A DNA stretch of 58,269 bases, taken from Anaerolineae bacterium (GTDB taxonomy: Bacteria > Chloroflexota > Anaerolineae > Anaerolineales > Villigracilaceae). A program made the translations under genes and the position numbers. The notes beneath the pieces are model-generated. The model worked only from the letters and a program-made list of their open reading frames with translations, ran no database searches and had not been told where the DNA came from. The stretch covers positions 1 through 58,269 of the forward strand of contig JAFLCE010000014.1 in NCBI GenBank assembly GCA_017303655.1, written 5' to 3'. Below, in pieces: positions 1 through 8,703 of the stretch (its first letter is position 1; every line of letters begins with the position of its first letter).

Positions 1-3000
1 ACATCATAGCGGCGCAAGAAGTTCAATGCGATCTGAATTTCAGTGGTGGTATAGAAAGATAGAACCTCATCCACCCGCGTTTGCACCTGCGGAGCAAAGA
101 TGCCGCGCTGTTGACGCTGATGCCAGTTCCAACCCACCACACCCGGCAAACCGGTATAAATCGTAAAGCGTGTACACCAGCGATACTCGGTGCAATTCGC
201 TTCCACGATCACAGGCGAGCCTTCAACATTATCCTGCATCCAGCGGATGGCGCGATAGTCTTCGCTTAAGTCCATGACCTGCCCATCCCACAATTCGGAA
301 TGTGCCATGAACTCCATGCCATCCAGTGAAAGTGGCGCTTCTGGGTTCATGCGGTCACTGACCTTATCCATAGAACCGGTCATGGTGAACATGAAGGCAC
401 ATGCCGCCAACACAATCACACCAGTTTGATAGGTGAGGCGCCACTTGGGGAGCCAGGCATTAAAGACCGGCAGTAACCAACCAAAAGCCGCCGCCGCACT
501 GACCGCGAACATCATCCACGCCTGTAGATACAATTTGAAGATTGTATTCATACGTCCGATATCACCGACCAAAGCAATGAATTCAACGGCAATCGTAATG
601 GTCAATGCCGTACCGATCAGGAACAAGATAAAGCGTTTTGAGTCGGGCAAGTCTGCGCGCAGCATAAGAGTCGCTGCCCAGAGAGCAAGCGGCAACGCAA
701 TAAAACCAACCCCGGCACCTTCCACCAGGAAGAAGACAAGGAAGGCAATAAATGCCGCGAGAGCGACCTCGAACCAAATTACATAGTTGCGCAAATGACT
801 CAAACGCGAGACCGGCGTTGCCGCCATCCATTCGCGGGTTTCCCAAATCAGCCAGGCGGTGATGATGAAGAGGAACAAGCCCCATTGTGTGAAGTAAGAA
901 GAAAGCGGAGTCCGCGTTGCCTGCCAGAAAGAGACCGAGTTATACGCCTGCCCAAAGGATTGCGAGAAAGGCAGGTAGAACAGCGCGCCTAAAATATAGA
1001 GCAACGCCATGGCTCCAACTGCCAAACCGGTCTTCCCCACCCAGGCGGGCAACCCAAAATAATCTTTCCACTCGAAGTAACGGAAGAGAGTGTAGGCTGT
1101 TGCAATCGCAGCAAGCAGATAGTAGGTGTATAAGTCCCAAGTGTTGGTCGGCTTTAACGTGCCGATCATCAAACCACCAATAGCAAACGAAGCAATCCAT
1201 TCACCGAGAGTTAACTTGGCGCGCGCACGCACGAATGCCAACGCCCAGGCAATGATGAACAATGCCAAAGGCATGACCAACATGTGCGCATGCAAGTCGC
1301 TATATAAGAATGTGAATAAGGGGAACTCGGTGATCTCATTCCCCGGTCCCGGCGGAATCACACGGCTTGGGAACCAGTACCAATCTCCGCGCCCGAGTGG
1401 AAGCGTGACCTGTTGCGAGAACATCATCCACAATCCCTGAAACGCCCACGCCCAATGTTGGAAGAAGCCCGTATCCGCAGGCACCAAACCACCCGGCGCG
1501 GCGATGCGTTGTAAGGCATTGAAGATCGCCTGAATGGTTCCCAGATTGCCAAGCAAGATCGCCATGACCGAAGCCGTCAACCCGGAGAGCAATTGCAGGT
1601 TGAACGACAGCGGTTGTCCAGCTTCGTTCTTTTGTTTGTACGTATCGACCGCATTAAAGCCAATGGTAAACGCGCCAACTGCCACCAAGGCAAACCAAGT
1701 AGGCAAAATAAAGTTATATGCAATCGAAGGCACAATGCCCAAAAGTTTCACCGGCGTACCCGCCAGCACAAAACCGTAATAGTAATAATTGATATATCCG
1801 CCCGCATACCAGGGATCATAGGGCGGGAAGCTGGTGCTCTTTAAGACCGCATTGAAATACGAAAAATCCATGGGGCGTTCGCCGCCTTTGGCAGGGTGCC
1901 ACATATCGGCATTGCCAAAACGGATCAACAGATCGATCAGGAAGAATGCTAGGAAGACCAGCTCTGCCATCACGAAGAAGCGACGATGCTCCCAATCGTC
2001 CCTAAATTGCTGCTTTCGCCTCAACCACAAGCCGACGCCTGTCACTGCAACCAAAGCGAATGCCACGCCGATACTGACTCGCGTATACGGCACACCGACC
2101 GAACCACCCATCCATGAGATCCATGCCAACAGAACCAAGCCGACGATCCTGCCCAAAGGATAGGCGTACTGCTTCAAGCCCGGCAATGCCAGCCGTGCAA
2201 TCGGGTAAGCAAACAAACCCAGCACAAAGATGAAGGCATACCAAAGCAACCCACCCAAAGCCGGATATTTATTTTGAAGCCAGTCATAATCGAATAAGTC
2301 TGACCAGGTGCCACCTGCTCGCTGCGTTGCCAGCGTTTCTTCAGGCAGCATCAAGGTCTTATAGTCGTTGAATTGTGTGGGTGCTAACTGCACGACCTTG
2401 CTTAAGTCCACAGTGTTGAGCACCACGCGCAATTTTTCAGCATCAAAATCTGCGGTCTTTTTGAAGATCAACACTTTGGGATGATCGTAGAAGGTGAAAG
2501 CTTCTTCTGCTGATTGATCGTTGATAACGATCGGTCCGAGGGTGGGATACGACTCGAAGGTCTGTACCAACTCAAACCCAAGCCTGCCTTCATAACTCCC
2601 CAGTTCTGCCAGGCGGTAGCACTGAATGATGTCTTCATTTTCAGGACAGCCGATCAGCTCGCGATAATACAAAGTCGTGAGCGGATAGCGTTCTGGCAGG
2701 CGCGTGATCTGTGCATATTGATGATTGGTGGGAACGACGATGTAATCTGCCCGTGAGAGAATATCAATGTAGCGGTTGAGCTTATTGAAGTCTTCCCCCC
2801 AATAAACCTGCAAGACAAGGTCATCATTGCTATACAAACCGCTCAAACCGCTGTATGGGTCGTACCCGTCAATGCGGAAGGGCAAGCCCCAGTCGTAGTC
2901 CGTTTCGTTGGCAATGGCTGAGCCTTCAATGCTGAGGGCAGCGCTGGTCGTTTCGATGGTCAGTGTATACGACTCCCCTTTTTTAAGAGGGACAAGCGTA

Positions 3001-4823
3001 TCAAGGCTGAAGATCAGCGGCGCGCCGCGCGGATCCGCATTCGGCGAAGCCTCAAGCAAGGTGGAAGCCCGAGCAAGCACGAGGTCTGGTTGAGCCGCAG
3101 CGGAGATGGAGATGTTGACAGGTCCCGTGGCTCCAGCCGCGTCACGCGCAAAGCCAAAGGTCACCTCGCTTAACATCCCATCTTGATTGGGAACAAAGCT
3201 GGTGATGTAGGGAGCACCGCCGGTGATGAGCAATTCAGACGGAATACCAACCGGTTGCCTGTATGTGCCAGTTTGAGTTTGAATGGAGAGATTGACTCCA
3301 GCAGGTGCATTCTCGAACAACCAGCGCGTTGCCGCCATGCGAGTCTCGGGTCGCAGGTAAATGCTTTGAAAGGCGAACGCCCAAACCGTTGTAGCAATAA
3401 GAACAGCAATGCCCAACACTCCACCGGCAAGACTGATGAAGTTAAAGCGCGTAATGGGTTGCGGTTTGGAACGTAGTAGTTCAAAAATAAACCAGGCAGC
3501 CATCATGCACAAAAGCGGATAGACCGGCAGTTGATAACGCATGGTGGGGTTGAATTGCAAAGACTGCCAGCCGAAGTAAAAAGCTGTCCAGCCCCACAAG
3601 AGGAGGTGTTTGTATTCGCCTTTGAGAATACGCCAGCCCATGAGCAGGAAGCCCGCCCAGGCAAGTAAGCCAAGCGGAAGCCCAAGCCCCCACACAGTGA
3701 GATTCTCGAAAGAATACAAATGCGTGCGGCGTGCCCACTGCAAATTCCAAGGCAGGTCTGAGAGACCGGTTGCCTGCAAGCGTTGTTCGGCAATGCCTTT
3801 GATCCAACCTTCATCTAATAGAAGTCCATTGAAGGCATAGGGTTGAAAGATACGAAAAGAAATCAACGTGGCAAGCCCACCCGCCACAAGAAAAGCCAAG
3901 ACCTCAAGGAAGTAATTCACATCCAGTTTGCGCGCACGATCATAGACGAGCCAGCGCACGAAAAATGCAAAAGGCAAAACAATCGCCATGGCTGCCGCAT
4001 TGATCTTGGATGCCATCGCCATGCCCAGCGCCAACCCAAAGGCTATGCTGAAAAAGAAAAGCGGAGATTTAAAGATTTGAGTTATGAGTAATGAGTTGCC
4101 AGCAACGAGTTCTTCCTCGTTACTCGGATCTTGTCCCTCGTCACTCTCCTCATCTTCTACTTTAATGATCGCCGCATCAGATTCATCCACGGCTTCTTTT
4201 TTCTTTGCCTGCCATTCCAAAATTTCAACGGCAAAGATCAACCCGAGGAACAGGAAGGTATTCACGAACAGATCTGATGTGAAAAAATGCGATTGCTGGA
4301 TCTGCATCACTGCCAGCGATGAGAACGCTGCGGCAAAAACACCCACCTTACGACCATACAAACGCGAAACAATCAAATACAAAAAGAAGATCGCGAACAA
4401 GTCTGCAACAGCAGAGACTTGCCGCGCAAAGTACTTGGAAGCACCGAGGGCACTCTGGTCACTCGCTTCCATCAGCACGCGGGTCAACGTCATTGGCAGG
4501 TTGCCGTAGACAAAGAAACCGTATCCGCGCACAGCCGGGTTGAGTGTGGAAGTGGAACTATTGAAGTATTCGCCAATCGTCATCCAACGACGGTTCTCGG
4601 GCAAACAGCCATCCACTGGAATTGCCGGGTCTTCACAGGCTTGTGCCCGCAGATTATCCAACACACCGGAGAGGAACAACTCATCGGGATGTTGATGATA
4701 GCCTTCGCCCCAGTCGTATCCGCCAATGCGTAAATAGCCCGCCATGAGCAGAATGAAGATGAAAAGAATATCGTAAAGCCAGGCGCGTTTTTCGTTGTTC
4801 ATATTTTGTTGTTTACTTGGCAT
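1..4823 (-). CDS. DUF2298 (Chlor_Arch_YYY) giant membrane protein with GT39-like N-terminus, partial
   Basis: The reading frame is open from an ATG at 4823 to the left edge, giving about 1607 codons with the C-terminus missing. The start at 4823 lies 9 bp after the preceding stop; an in-frame ATG at 4802 is the alternative. The N-terminal part (about residues 1-560) has many hydrophobic helices and GT39-like motifs, including HPDELF near residue 40 and a QQSHFFTSDLF stretch. A soluble domain follows. The second half shows the DUF2298 hallmarks: a YINYYYYGF tyrosine run near residue 1011 and SDLHAHM near 1176. The family is known from Chloroflexota and archaea and its biochemical role is not established; membrane glycan transfer is an inference from the GT39-like half and the glycan operon. 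An acidic loop near residues 224-247 is encoded by a 7-bp-phased palindrome, described separately. Confidence 0.85.
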   Translation of the reverse strand, partial: MPSKQQNMNNEKRAWLYDILFIFILLMAGYLRIGGYDWGEGYHQHPDELFLSGVLDNLRAQACEDPAIPVDGCLPENRRWMTIGEYFNSSTSTLNPAVRGYGFFVYGNLPMTLTRVLMEASDQSALGASKYFARQVSAVADLFAIFFLYLIVSRLYGRKVGVFAAAFSSLAVMQIQQSHFFTSDLFVNTFLFLGLIFAVEILEWQAKKKEAVDESDAAIIKVEDEESDEGQDPSNEEELVAGNSLLITQIFKSPLFFFSIAFGLALGMAMASKINAAAMAIVLPFAFFVRWLVYDRARKLDVNYFLEVLAFLVAGGLATLISFRIFQPYAFNGLLLDEGWIKGIAEQRLQATGLSDLPWNLQWARRTHLYSFENLTVWGLGLPLGLLAWAGFLLMGWRILKGEYKHLLLWGWTAFYFGWQSLQFNPTMRYQLPVYPLLCMMAAWFIFELLRSKPQPITRFNFISLAGGVLGIAVLIATTVWAFAFQSIYLRPETRMAATRWLFENAPAGVNLSIQTQTGTYRQPVGIPSELLITGGAPYITSFVPNQDGMLSEVTFGFARDAAGATGPVNISISAAAQPDLVLARASTLLEASPNADPRGAPLIFSLDTLVPLKKGESYTLTIETTSAALSIEGSAIANETDYDWGLPFRIDGYDPYSGLSGLYSNDDLVLQVYWGEDFNKLNRYIDILSRADYIVVPTNHQYAQITRLPERYPLTTLYYRELIGCPENEDIIQCYRLAELGSYEGRLGFELVQTFESYPTLGPIVINDQSAEEAFTFYDHPKVLIFKKTADFDAEKLRVVLNTVDLSKVVQLAPTQFNDYKTLMLPEETLATQRAGGTWSDLFDYDWLQNKYPALGGLLWYAFIFVLGLFAYPIARLALPGLKQYAYPLGRIVGLVLLAWISWMGGSVGVPYTRVSIGVAFALVAVTGVGLWLRRKQQFRDDWEHRRFFVMAELVFLAFFLIDLLIRFGNADMWHPAKGGERPMDFSYFNAVLKSTSFPPYDPWYAGGYINYYYYGFVLAGTPVKLLGIVPSIAYNFILPTWFALVAVGAFTIGFNAVDTYKQKNEAGQPLSFNLQLLSGLTASVMAILLGNLGTIQAIFNALQRIAAPGGLVPADTGFFQHWAWAFQGLWMMFSQQVTLPLGRGDWYWFPSRVIPPGPGNEITEFPLFTFLYSDLHAHMLVMPLALFIIAWALAFVRARAKLTLGEWIASFAIGGLMIGTLKPTNTWDLYTYYLLAAIATAYTLFRYFEWKDYFGLPAWVGKTGLAVGAMALLYILGALFYLPFSQSFGQAYNSVSFWQATRTPLSSYFTQWGLFLFIITAWLIWETREWMAATPVSRLSHLRNYVIWFEVALAAFIAFLVFFLVEGAGVGFIALPLALWAATLMLRADLPDSKRFILFLIGTALTITIAVEFIALVGDIGRMNTIFKLYLQAWMMFAVSAAAAFGWLLPVFNAWLPKWRLTYQTGVIVLAACAFMFTMTGSMDKVSDRMNPEAPLSLDGMEFMAHSELWDGQVMDLSEDYRAIRWMQDNVEGSPVIVEANCTEYRWCTRFTIYTGLPGVVGWNWHQRQQRGIFAPQVQTRVDEVLSFYTTTEIQIALNFLRRYD
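4084..4150. repeat. 7-bp-phased palindromic repeat inside a coding sequence
   Basis: Inside the DUF2298 gene, GAGT/CGAG cores at 4086, 4093 and 4107 are followed by inverted CTCG cores at 4116, 4123 and 4137 and a CTCT at 4144. All spacings within each arm are 7 bp or multiples of 7. Because 7 is not a multiple of 3, this periodicity cannot come from a repeated peptide. It encodes an acidic cytoplasmic-looking loop and leaves the frame open. The same CGAGTAA unit occurs between genes at 54588-54617. Confidence 0.7.
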
Positions 4824-4832
4824 GCGCTCAAT

Positions 4833-7067
4833 TTATTGTTCAACCATAAAGATGAAGAAGTCTTTGCCTTCATACACTGAAGTATAGCGGGATACGTTAC
4901 CGTTCGGGTAGAGTTCCCTAAGAATTTTCTCAGTTTCCGGATCCGTATTCCAATAGATGAACATCTTAGGCGCAGGATAATTCAAGCTATCGGTCAGGTT
5001 TTCCTTGAACATGGCAAAGTCGCGGTTTGGAATGCCTGCCCAAACACCCGGCAAGCGTGTGTCCACCCAAAATGGGAAGGGTACGATCCAGACCGTCTCG
5101 GTCTGCCCATATTTATCTTCAAAGCTGCTGATCACTTTGCCCATCTCAGAGGAGTTCCAACCCGAAAGCGCAAAGGCATTTGAGAATTTATTAAAGACCA
5201 AGTCGTAATTGAAAAAGGCGATGCCCGCAAATAAGACCGCCACCAAACTGTATGCGACGACCTTCCGCCTCAACGTGGACCCGAAGCTGGATACCCAACC
5301 ATCGAGCGCCAACGCCCCGATCACGAATACTGTGATCGATGCCCCACCGGCACGATTCATGGCTGGGTTCTCGCCCGGGAATGCCAACGACAAAACCGAT
5401 GGCAGGATCAAAATCGGGATGGAGACTAAAAGCGTTAGGTCACGCCAGTCACGCTGACGGATGTAACGCACGATCAAAAAGACAATGCCCATCAGGAACA
5501 ACGCCGCGGTGATCAAGTCCAGCGCTGGGCGATGAGTCACCGAGTGCGTGCCGATCTCACCATCATCCCAGTTGAACATCAGCAAGCCCTTATACATGTT
5601 CGAGAGGAATATCTGCCAGGCAGGTCCGGGCAATGGCGTTTCGATACTGCTCAAACGGCTAAAAGCGCGATACCCGAACAAGTCAGGGCGTTCAAGCCAG
5701 TAGCGCATGAGCGGCGAAAAGACGAAGAGTGAAAAAATAATAACAAGTAAGAGCCAGAAGAATGCCTGCTGACGATTCCCCTTGGAACCGGCATGCAGGA
5801 AGTAAATTCCAAAGACTGCCACCACCAGGATGGGCACAATTCGGAAAGGGCTGTACCCATGCAAGCCGAGCCCGAGAAAGATTCCAGCGAGGATGATGTC
5901 ATTCCGGTTTTGAGTCCGCAAGCCGCGGATGAGGAAAAGAAGCGTGGGCGCAGCAAAGAGTGGATACAGCGGAAAGCGCAATCCAATCCGCGAGATAATG
6001 TTGGGCCAGCTTGCCACTCCAAATAGAAAAAGCGCAAACAACGCCACGCGCGCATTGCCATATTCCTTGCCCAACATATACACAAAGGGGATCGTAAGAA
6101 TACCCAACAAAACCGTGCCGAGTTTCAAACTATAAAAAGAGAAGTCTGTGCCGAAGACATTCAGCACCAGCAAGGTCCAATACATTTGGATGGCTTCACG
6201 CCCGGTGTTGCGTTCGAAGAAGATATAGTTGCCGCCCTGTGTGATCTCATAGACATCGAGGATCTTTTCAGCATGGTCGCTGAAAGGTTCCACCGCAACC
6301 TGCTCCAATTGATTCAAACGGAAAAATAATGCGATCACGATGAATACAACGAAAAGCCCGCCCCCAAGCCACTTGCGTTGTATCGTGGTGAAATTGCGGA
6401 TGGTCAGTTCGACACTGCCCCAAACCCATGTCTTTGTTTTAGGCTCAACAACTTCGGTCTGTTCTTCTTCAACCGGCGGCGCTTTCGGTGCAGGCACCCA
6501 AAAACTGACGCCAAGCAATATCACTGAAAGAAGCCACAAGCTAACGTTCATGGCAGTGAATTTTCCGCCCGAAAGAGTCCACGGGCCCAGCTCGCCGTTG
6601 CCAAAATTAATGAAGGCAATGATCGCCAGGATCACAGAAAATACAAGCGGAATGAGGCGTACAGACAGCGGGTCTGCCCTTTGCCAAAGCGCAGGCATGG
6701 GCGGTAAATGCCACTCATCCGAGCGATACGACCAGAATGCCACCCCAAACGCCGCCATATACAAAACGACTGCTAACAAACCATTCCGCAACGGCGGTTC
6801 GACCAGAAATTGCGCGACCAATGCCAGGCCAAATGCCGCCACCGCCCGCCACGGAAAAGCGGTTGTACGGTCGGGCACTTCAGACGGCTTCAAAATTACC
6901 GGATGAGCCGCTTCGAGCGCAAGCGACTGATTGAACTCTTCACGTTGTCTTGCATCCCATAAAGAGCGCATGAAATTAAAGAAAGAAGCCCGATCCTTCG
7001 TGATGGTCTTGTAAAGGTCAAGGACAGTGGGTTCCTGCTCAGGCGGGGTGTTTGTCTCTGGCTGCAT
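4833..7067 (-). CDS. GT39-family (ArnT/PMT-like) integral membrane glycosyltransferase
   Basis: 744 residues from the ATG at 7067. A TTG seven codons upstream keeps the frame open, but an AAGGA sequence lies about 13 nt before the ATG, so the ATG is preferred. About 70 soluble residues are followed by four hydrophobic helices, a Pro/Glu-rich linker, and then a GT39-like core with about nine more helices. The first luminal loop of that core carries EPFSDHAEK near residue 265, the position of the acidic Asp-Glu motif in lipid-phosphosugar-dependent transferases. The C-terminal 100 residues look like a soluble extracytoplasmic domain. The gene lies between a methyltransferase and the DUF2298 giant on the same strand, which supports a role in moving a sugar from a polyprenyl carrier to a surface acceptor. 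The acceptor cannot be told from sequence. Confidence 0.8.
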   Translation of the reverse strand: MQPETNTPPEQEPTVLDLYKTITKDRASFFNFMRSLWDARQREEFNQSLALEAAHPVILKPSEVPDRTTAFPWRAVAAFGLALVAQFLVEPPLRNGLLAVVLYMAAFGVAFWSYRSDEWHLPPMPALWQRADPLSVRLIPLVFSVILAIIAFINFGNGELGPWTLSGGKFTAMNVSLWLLSVILLGVSFWVPAPKAPPVEEEQTEVVEPKTKTWVWGSVELTIRNFTTIQRKWLGGGLFVVFIVIALFFRLNQLEQVAVEPFSDHAEKILDVYEITQGGNYIFFERNTGREAIQMYWTLLVLNVFGTDFSFYSLKLGTVLLGILTIPFVYMLGKEYGNARVALFALFLFGVASWPNIISRIGLRFPLYPLFAAPTLLFLIRGLRTQNRNDIILAGIFLGLGLHGYSPFRIVPILVVAVFGIYFLHAGSKGNRQQAFFWLLLVIIFSLFVFSPLMRYWLERPDLFGYRAFSRLSSIETPLPGPAWQIFLSNMYKGLLMFNWDDGEIGTHSVTHRPALDLITAALFLMGIVFLIVRYIRQRDWRDLTLLVSIPILILPSVLSLAFPGENPAMNRAGGASITVFVIGALALDGWVSSFGSTLRRKVVAYSLVAVLFAGIAFFNYDLVFNKFSNAFALSGWNSSEMGKVISSFEDKYGQTETVWIVPFPFWVDTRLPGVWAGIPNRDFAMFKENLTDSLNYPAPKMFIYWNTDPETEKILRELYPNGNVSRYTSVYEGKDFFIFMVEQ

Positions 7068-7090
7068 GAATCTCTGTAATTCCTTCAAAG

Positions 7091-7131
7091 TACGAATTAC
7101 GGATTACGCAACTCTATACACGTAATCCGTA
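7091..7131. repeat. TACG-type 7-bp-phased inverted repeat, intergenic
   Basis: TACG cores occur at 7091, 7098 and 7105, exactly 7 bp apart, then inverted CGTA cores at 7121 and 7128, also 7 bp apart. The element fills most of the 87-bp gap between the methyltransferase stop (7155) and the GT39 start. The transcript could form a stem-loop, but neither side has a T-tract typical of a terminator. A sister copy lies at 12770-12818. Confidence 0.75.
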
Positions 7132-7154
7132 AGGGTGATTCTATACGATTTTTA

Positions 7155-7868
7155 TTATTTTTTCCTTGCAATCACGAGAACACTTTCCCCCCACCGCATG
7201 GGTAAAAAGACCAGCCCCGTAATGGCTTGAATCCCGCCCAGCGAGCCAAAAAATAATTTTTGCAGCGCCTTCGGCACCAGTGGAATATAAGGGACATCCC
7301 AGAAGCCGTCTGAAAAAACGCGGATGAACTCAAAACCCGCATCTTCGATCAAACGAAGCCATTCCTCCGGCTCTTTCAACGAGATGTGCGTCGGGTCCTG
7401 GTAACCGATCCAGCGCTCACCTTTCCACGGCTTAAGCAGCGAACCCAAGTTCGGCGTGGCGAGAATCAAGATGCCGTCTTTTTCAGTCACGCGCCCGATC
7501 TCATTGATAGCTTTCGCCGGGTCGGGCAAATGTTCCACAATATGTTTGATGATGACTACATTGAAAGCACCGTCTTGATACGGCAACTCTTGTGCGGATG
7601 CAGTTTGCAGGGATGCTTTTTCAGAATACTCTTTGGATTTATTGACCGCCCAATGATTCAAGTCCATGCCATACGCTTCGAACTCCGCTGAGAGTTGCCC
7701 CACCAAATGCCCCATGCCGGATCCCACCTCAAGCAGACGCGCTCCGCGCCGCCCGTGGCGTTTTGCCAATGTGGCAAAGAAACGGTTGGACCACCAATAC
7801 ATGCTGTATTTGGCGAAGGTGATATTGGCATACGTGTGCGTGGAGAAGTATTTTTCGTCGAAGGACAT
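7155..7868 (-). CDS. class I SAM-dependent methyltransferase
   Basis: 237 residues with ATG at 7868. Motif I reads LLEVGSGMGHLVGQL near residue 44, the glycine-rich SAM-binding loop. The acidic residue after beta-2 is in YGMDLNHWA, and FNVVIIKHIVEHLPDP gives motif II/III of the Methyltransf_11 fold. A short hydrophobic stretch near the C-terminus suggests membrane contact. Methyltransferases of this kind in glycan clusters often methylate sugars or polyprenyl-linked intermediates; here that is inferred from position only. It follows another methyltransferase after a 76-bp gap that holds a REP-like palindrome. Confidence 0.85.
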   Translation of the reverse strand: MSFDEKYFSTHTYANITFAKYSMYWWSNRFFATLAKRHGRRGARLLEVGSGMGHLVGQLSAEFEAYGMDLNHWAVNKSKEYSEKASLQTASAQELPYQDGAFNVVIIKHIVEHLPDPAKAINEIGRVTEKDGILILATPNLGSLLKPWKGERWIGYQDPTHISLKEPEEWLRLIEDAGFEFIRVFSDGFWDVPYIPLVPKALQKLFFGSLGGIQAITGLVFLPMRWGESVLVIARKK

Positions 7869-7880
7869 GGGGTTTATTTT

Positions 7881-7947
7881 GTAGGGGCGGGATTCCCCCG
7901 CCCAAATATCAGATTATTCAAAATAGGGCGAGGAGACCTCGCCCCTA
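7881..7947. repeat. REP-like GTAGGGG/CCCCTAC composite palindrome
   Basis: Outer arms GTAGGGGCG (from 7881) and CGCCCCTAC (ending 7947) enclose two smaller hairpins, one of GGCGGG/CCCGCC type and one of GGGCGAGG/CCTCGCCC type. The right end supplies the TAG stop codon (7945-7947) of the upstream methyltransferase. Related elements lie at 51199-51227 and 55402-55461. Confidence 0.8.
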
Positions 7948-8703
7948 CATTTTGCGCGCAATATAAAACGTGAACGTGCCATCCTCTACCGGTTCAGGGG
8001 AGGCATATTTTTTTACATAGGCGGTGGTGGCTGCCAGATTCCATTTTGTAGGAGAAAGGATCCACTTACCCGTCAGCACTTTGGCAACCACAGAGGGCAG
8101 ACCAAAATAGTGCCCCCATTCTAACACGCGCATAGAAGCAGGCGAAAAATAGTGCCACCATCGTTCAAGCGTAAAACCGGCGTTATTCAAGCGTTTTTCC
8201 CATACATCCGGCTCATCGGCATGATGGACACGGGAAATTTTACGAAACCAATTCTCATAGGGTTTGCCAAAGACTTTGGTAAGTGAAAGGGCAGAGAAAT
8301 AGCGCGTATTCGGCACACAGAAGTAGAAGGGCGCGCCCGGCTTCAACACGCGAGCCGTATCTTTTAAGACTGCGTCAATGTGTGGGATATGTTCGAGTAC
8401 CGAGTTGCTGAGTCCGCTGGCGAAATAATTGGAAGGGAATGGAGTCTGCGCACCATCTGCCTCAACCAATGATTTGTAGGCATTGTATTTCTTGGCTTCT
8501 TTCATCGAAAAGCGCCATGGGTCGAGACCGACATCGAGTTTATGGTCGAAGGTCAACGAAGCGAAGTGACCATCGCCGCAACCGACATCATAGACCGGAG
8601 AAGGCATAGGCAGGTCTTGATAGTAGGAAGACTCGATTGCCCGAAGAAATCCGCGAAAATATGGCAGGGAACTCAGCTGAAGAAACAGGAAATCCTTCTT
8701 CAT
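7945..8703 (-). CDS. class I SAM-dependent methyltransferase
   Basis: 252 residues with ATG at 8703, overlapping the stop of the GT4 gene in an ATGA junction, so translation is probably coupled. Motif I is YDVGCGDGHFASL near residue 40, and SNSVLEHIPHIDAVL is the conserved helix region of Methyltransf_11 enzymes. The later segment PGAPFYFCVPN is typical of the fold. The gene shares only short SAM-binding motifs with its downstream neighbour, so the two are separate enzymes rather than a recent duplication. The TAG stop lies inside a REP-like palindrome, so the original C-terminus may have been altered. The substrate is unknown; a glycan or lipid-linked sugar is inferred from the operon. Confidence 0.85.
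   Translation of the reverse strand: MKKDFLFLQLSSLPYFRGFLRAIESSYYQDLPMPSPVYDVGCGDGHFASLTFDHKLDVGLDPWRFSMKEAKKYNAYKSLVEADGAQTPFPSNYFASGLSNSVLEHIPHIDAVLKDTARVLKPGAPFYFCVPNTRYFSALSLTKVFGKPYENWFRKISRVHHADEPDVWEKRLNNAGFTLERWWHYFSPASMRVLEWGHYFGLPSVVAKVLTGKWILSPTKWNLAATTAYVKKYASPEPVEDGTFTFYIARKM

Noticed and set aside
433-786. Plus-strand open frames within 1-14600
   Set aside because: They are shadows of the minus-strand operon, lacking ribosome-binding sites and family motifs.
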